Assembly: GCA_016793505.1 (NCBI GenBank) | Contig: JAEULW010000243.1 | Coordinates: 1-42,696, forward strand | Length of the DNA: 42,696 nt | Direction of reading: 5' to 3' | From: Methylobacteriaceae bacterium | Lineage (GTDB): Bacteria > Pseudomonadota > Alphaproteobacteria > Rhizobiales > Beijerinckiaceae | Part shown: positions 42,091-42,696 of the stretch, piece after piece | Layout: the number at the start of each line of letters is the position of its first letter | Numbering within the stretch: position 1 is the stretch's first letter | Notes under the pieces: model-generated | Database searches by the model: none | What the model saw: the letters and a program-made list of their open reading frames with translations, nothing else | What the model was told of the DNA's origin: nothing | Program-made: the position numbers and the translations under genes

Positions 42091-42696
42091 CTAGTTTCTG
42101 CGGCGTCGCAGCAACGCCCAGGCGCGCAGGTCGAACACGGCTGTTGCGGTCGCCGCCACGACAAGCGCGCAGAGAGCGGCCTTGGAGATTGTCTCCATCG
42201 CGCCCTCGATCAGCAGCGCATGCGCGACACTGCCGGCGACGACAACCAGCGCGAGACCGGTATGGCCGAGGCGCCAGAGGCGCGGGCCGAGGCGCATAGG
42301 CTCGCGCAGCAGGGCGAGCAGCGCGGCGGCGAAGGCCGCCCACATCGCGAGCACGCCCCACACCGAAAACGGCGTCGGCGAGTCGAAGAGCAGCGCGTCG
42401 ATCACATCGGGCGGGCTGGTCAGCCACAGGCCGGCGACATGCGCCACGATCGCGGCGACCAGCGTCAGCCCGACGAGGCGATGCACGCGCCGTCCGCGGC
42501 GCGGCGGCAGTCCCGGCAGATAGCCGCCGGCCAGCAGCGGCTGGGCGAGGACGAGCGCGAAGGCGACGATTCCGGCGAAGCCGGCGGCGATGTAGACCGG
42601 CCCGCGCCAGGCGAGCAGCGGGCTCTGCGCGGCCAGCGCGATCGGAATTGCGAGGGCGCAGATGAGCGCGGCCCAGATCAGGACCGCTCGCGCGCG
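42091..42696 (-). CDS. ferric reductase-like transmembrane protein, 5' end outside window
   Basis: At least 202 residues, open to the right edge, so the start may be just beyond it. Six hydrophobic stretches are visible, beginning ALICALAIPIALAAQ. Two His-bearing segments, HRLVGLTLVAAIVAHVAGLW and LGHTGLALVVVAGSVAHALL, match the b-type haem-binding helices of the ferric reductase-like/YedZ family, in which pairs of His ligate two haems. It ends WALLRRRRN. It is membrane electron transfer machinery; donor and acceptor cannot be told. The 117-bp gap to the ABC ATPase shows no gene. Confidence 0.78.
   Translation of the reverse strand, partial: RARAVLIWAALICALAIPIALAAQSPLLAWRGPVYIAAGFAGIVAFALVLAQPLLAGGYLPGLPPRRGRRVHRLVGLTLVAAIVAHVAGLWLTSPPDVIDALLFDSPTPFSVWGVLAMWAAFAAALLALLREPMRLGPRLWRLGHTGLALVVVAGSVAHALLIEGAMETISKAALCALVVAATATAVFDLRAWALLRRRRN

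Overview
The window is GC-rich, densely coded chromosomal DNA from an alphaproteobacterium, most likely in the Hyphomicrobiales (Rhizobiales). The evidence is the rpoN-hpf-ptsN order, the GTTC-N7-GTTC type LexA box, the many 4-base ATGA/GTGA gene overlaps, the class I fumarase and the PA0069-type radical SAM protein. The exact genus cannot be fixed from the sequence. There are no rRNA or tRNA genes, CRISPR arrays, insertion sequences or prophage genes.

Region 1 (1-4123) is core chromosome: the start of a membrane fusion protein running off the left edge, rdgB, and the nitrogen-PTS block rpoN, hpf, ptsN. Region 2 (4171-9058) holds a glucokinase whose 3' end runs in frame into an AT-rich foreign-looking segment, then a DUF2946-like protein and a complete FecB/FecC/FecE-type chelate uptake system. 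Region 3 (9123-18174) is mixed housekeeping and unknown genes: a glucosaminidase-like protein, class I fumarase, a 346-bp repeat-filled gap, an unknown 312-aa protein, Dps, a short GT2-like protein, a radical SAM protein under a probable SOS promoter, a CheY, a HAD phosphatase, a Rid-family protein and a DciA/DUF721 protein. Region 4 (18183-21464) has a TPR/glycosyltransferase-like protein and a methyltransferase with a Trm112-like tail.

Region 5 (21688-37592) is a catabolic island. Its first half has an RraA-family aldolase, a CUT1 sugar ABC cassette (two permeases and a binding protein, no ATPase) and two tandem nucleoside hydrolases. Its second half has a LacI-family repressor, an AGE-family epimerase-like protein, a second CUT1 cassette without ATPase, a ceramidase-fold protein and, on the opposite strand, a DegT aminotransferase with two Gfo/Idh/MocA oxidoreductases. 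The two operons of the second half converge with overlapping stop codons near 34391-34399. Both start from promoters that carry nearly the same LacI-type palindrome directly after the -35 box (29952-29965 and 37620-37633). This looks like one LacI-controlled regulon for import and processing of an unknown, possibly amino-substituted, sugar or cyclitol, and it is the best candidate for an undescribed system here.

Region 6 (37677-42696) is a three-gene exporter (HlyD-like adaptor, FtsX-type permease, LolD/MacB-type ATPase) and a ferric-reductase-like membrane protein running off the right edge.
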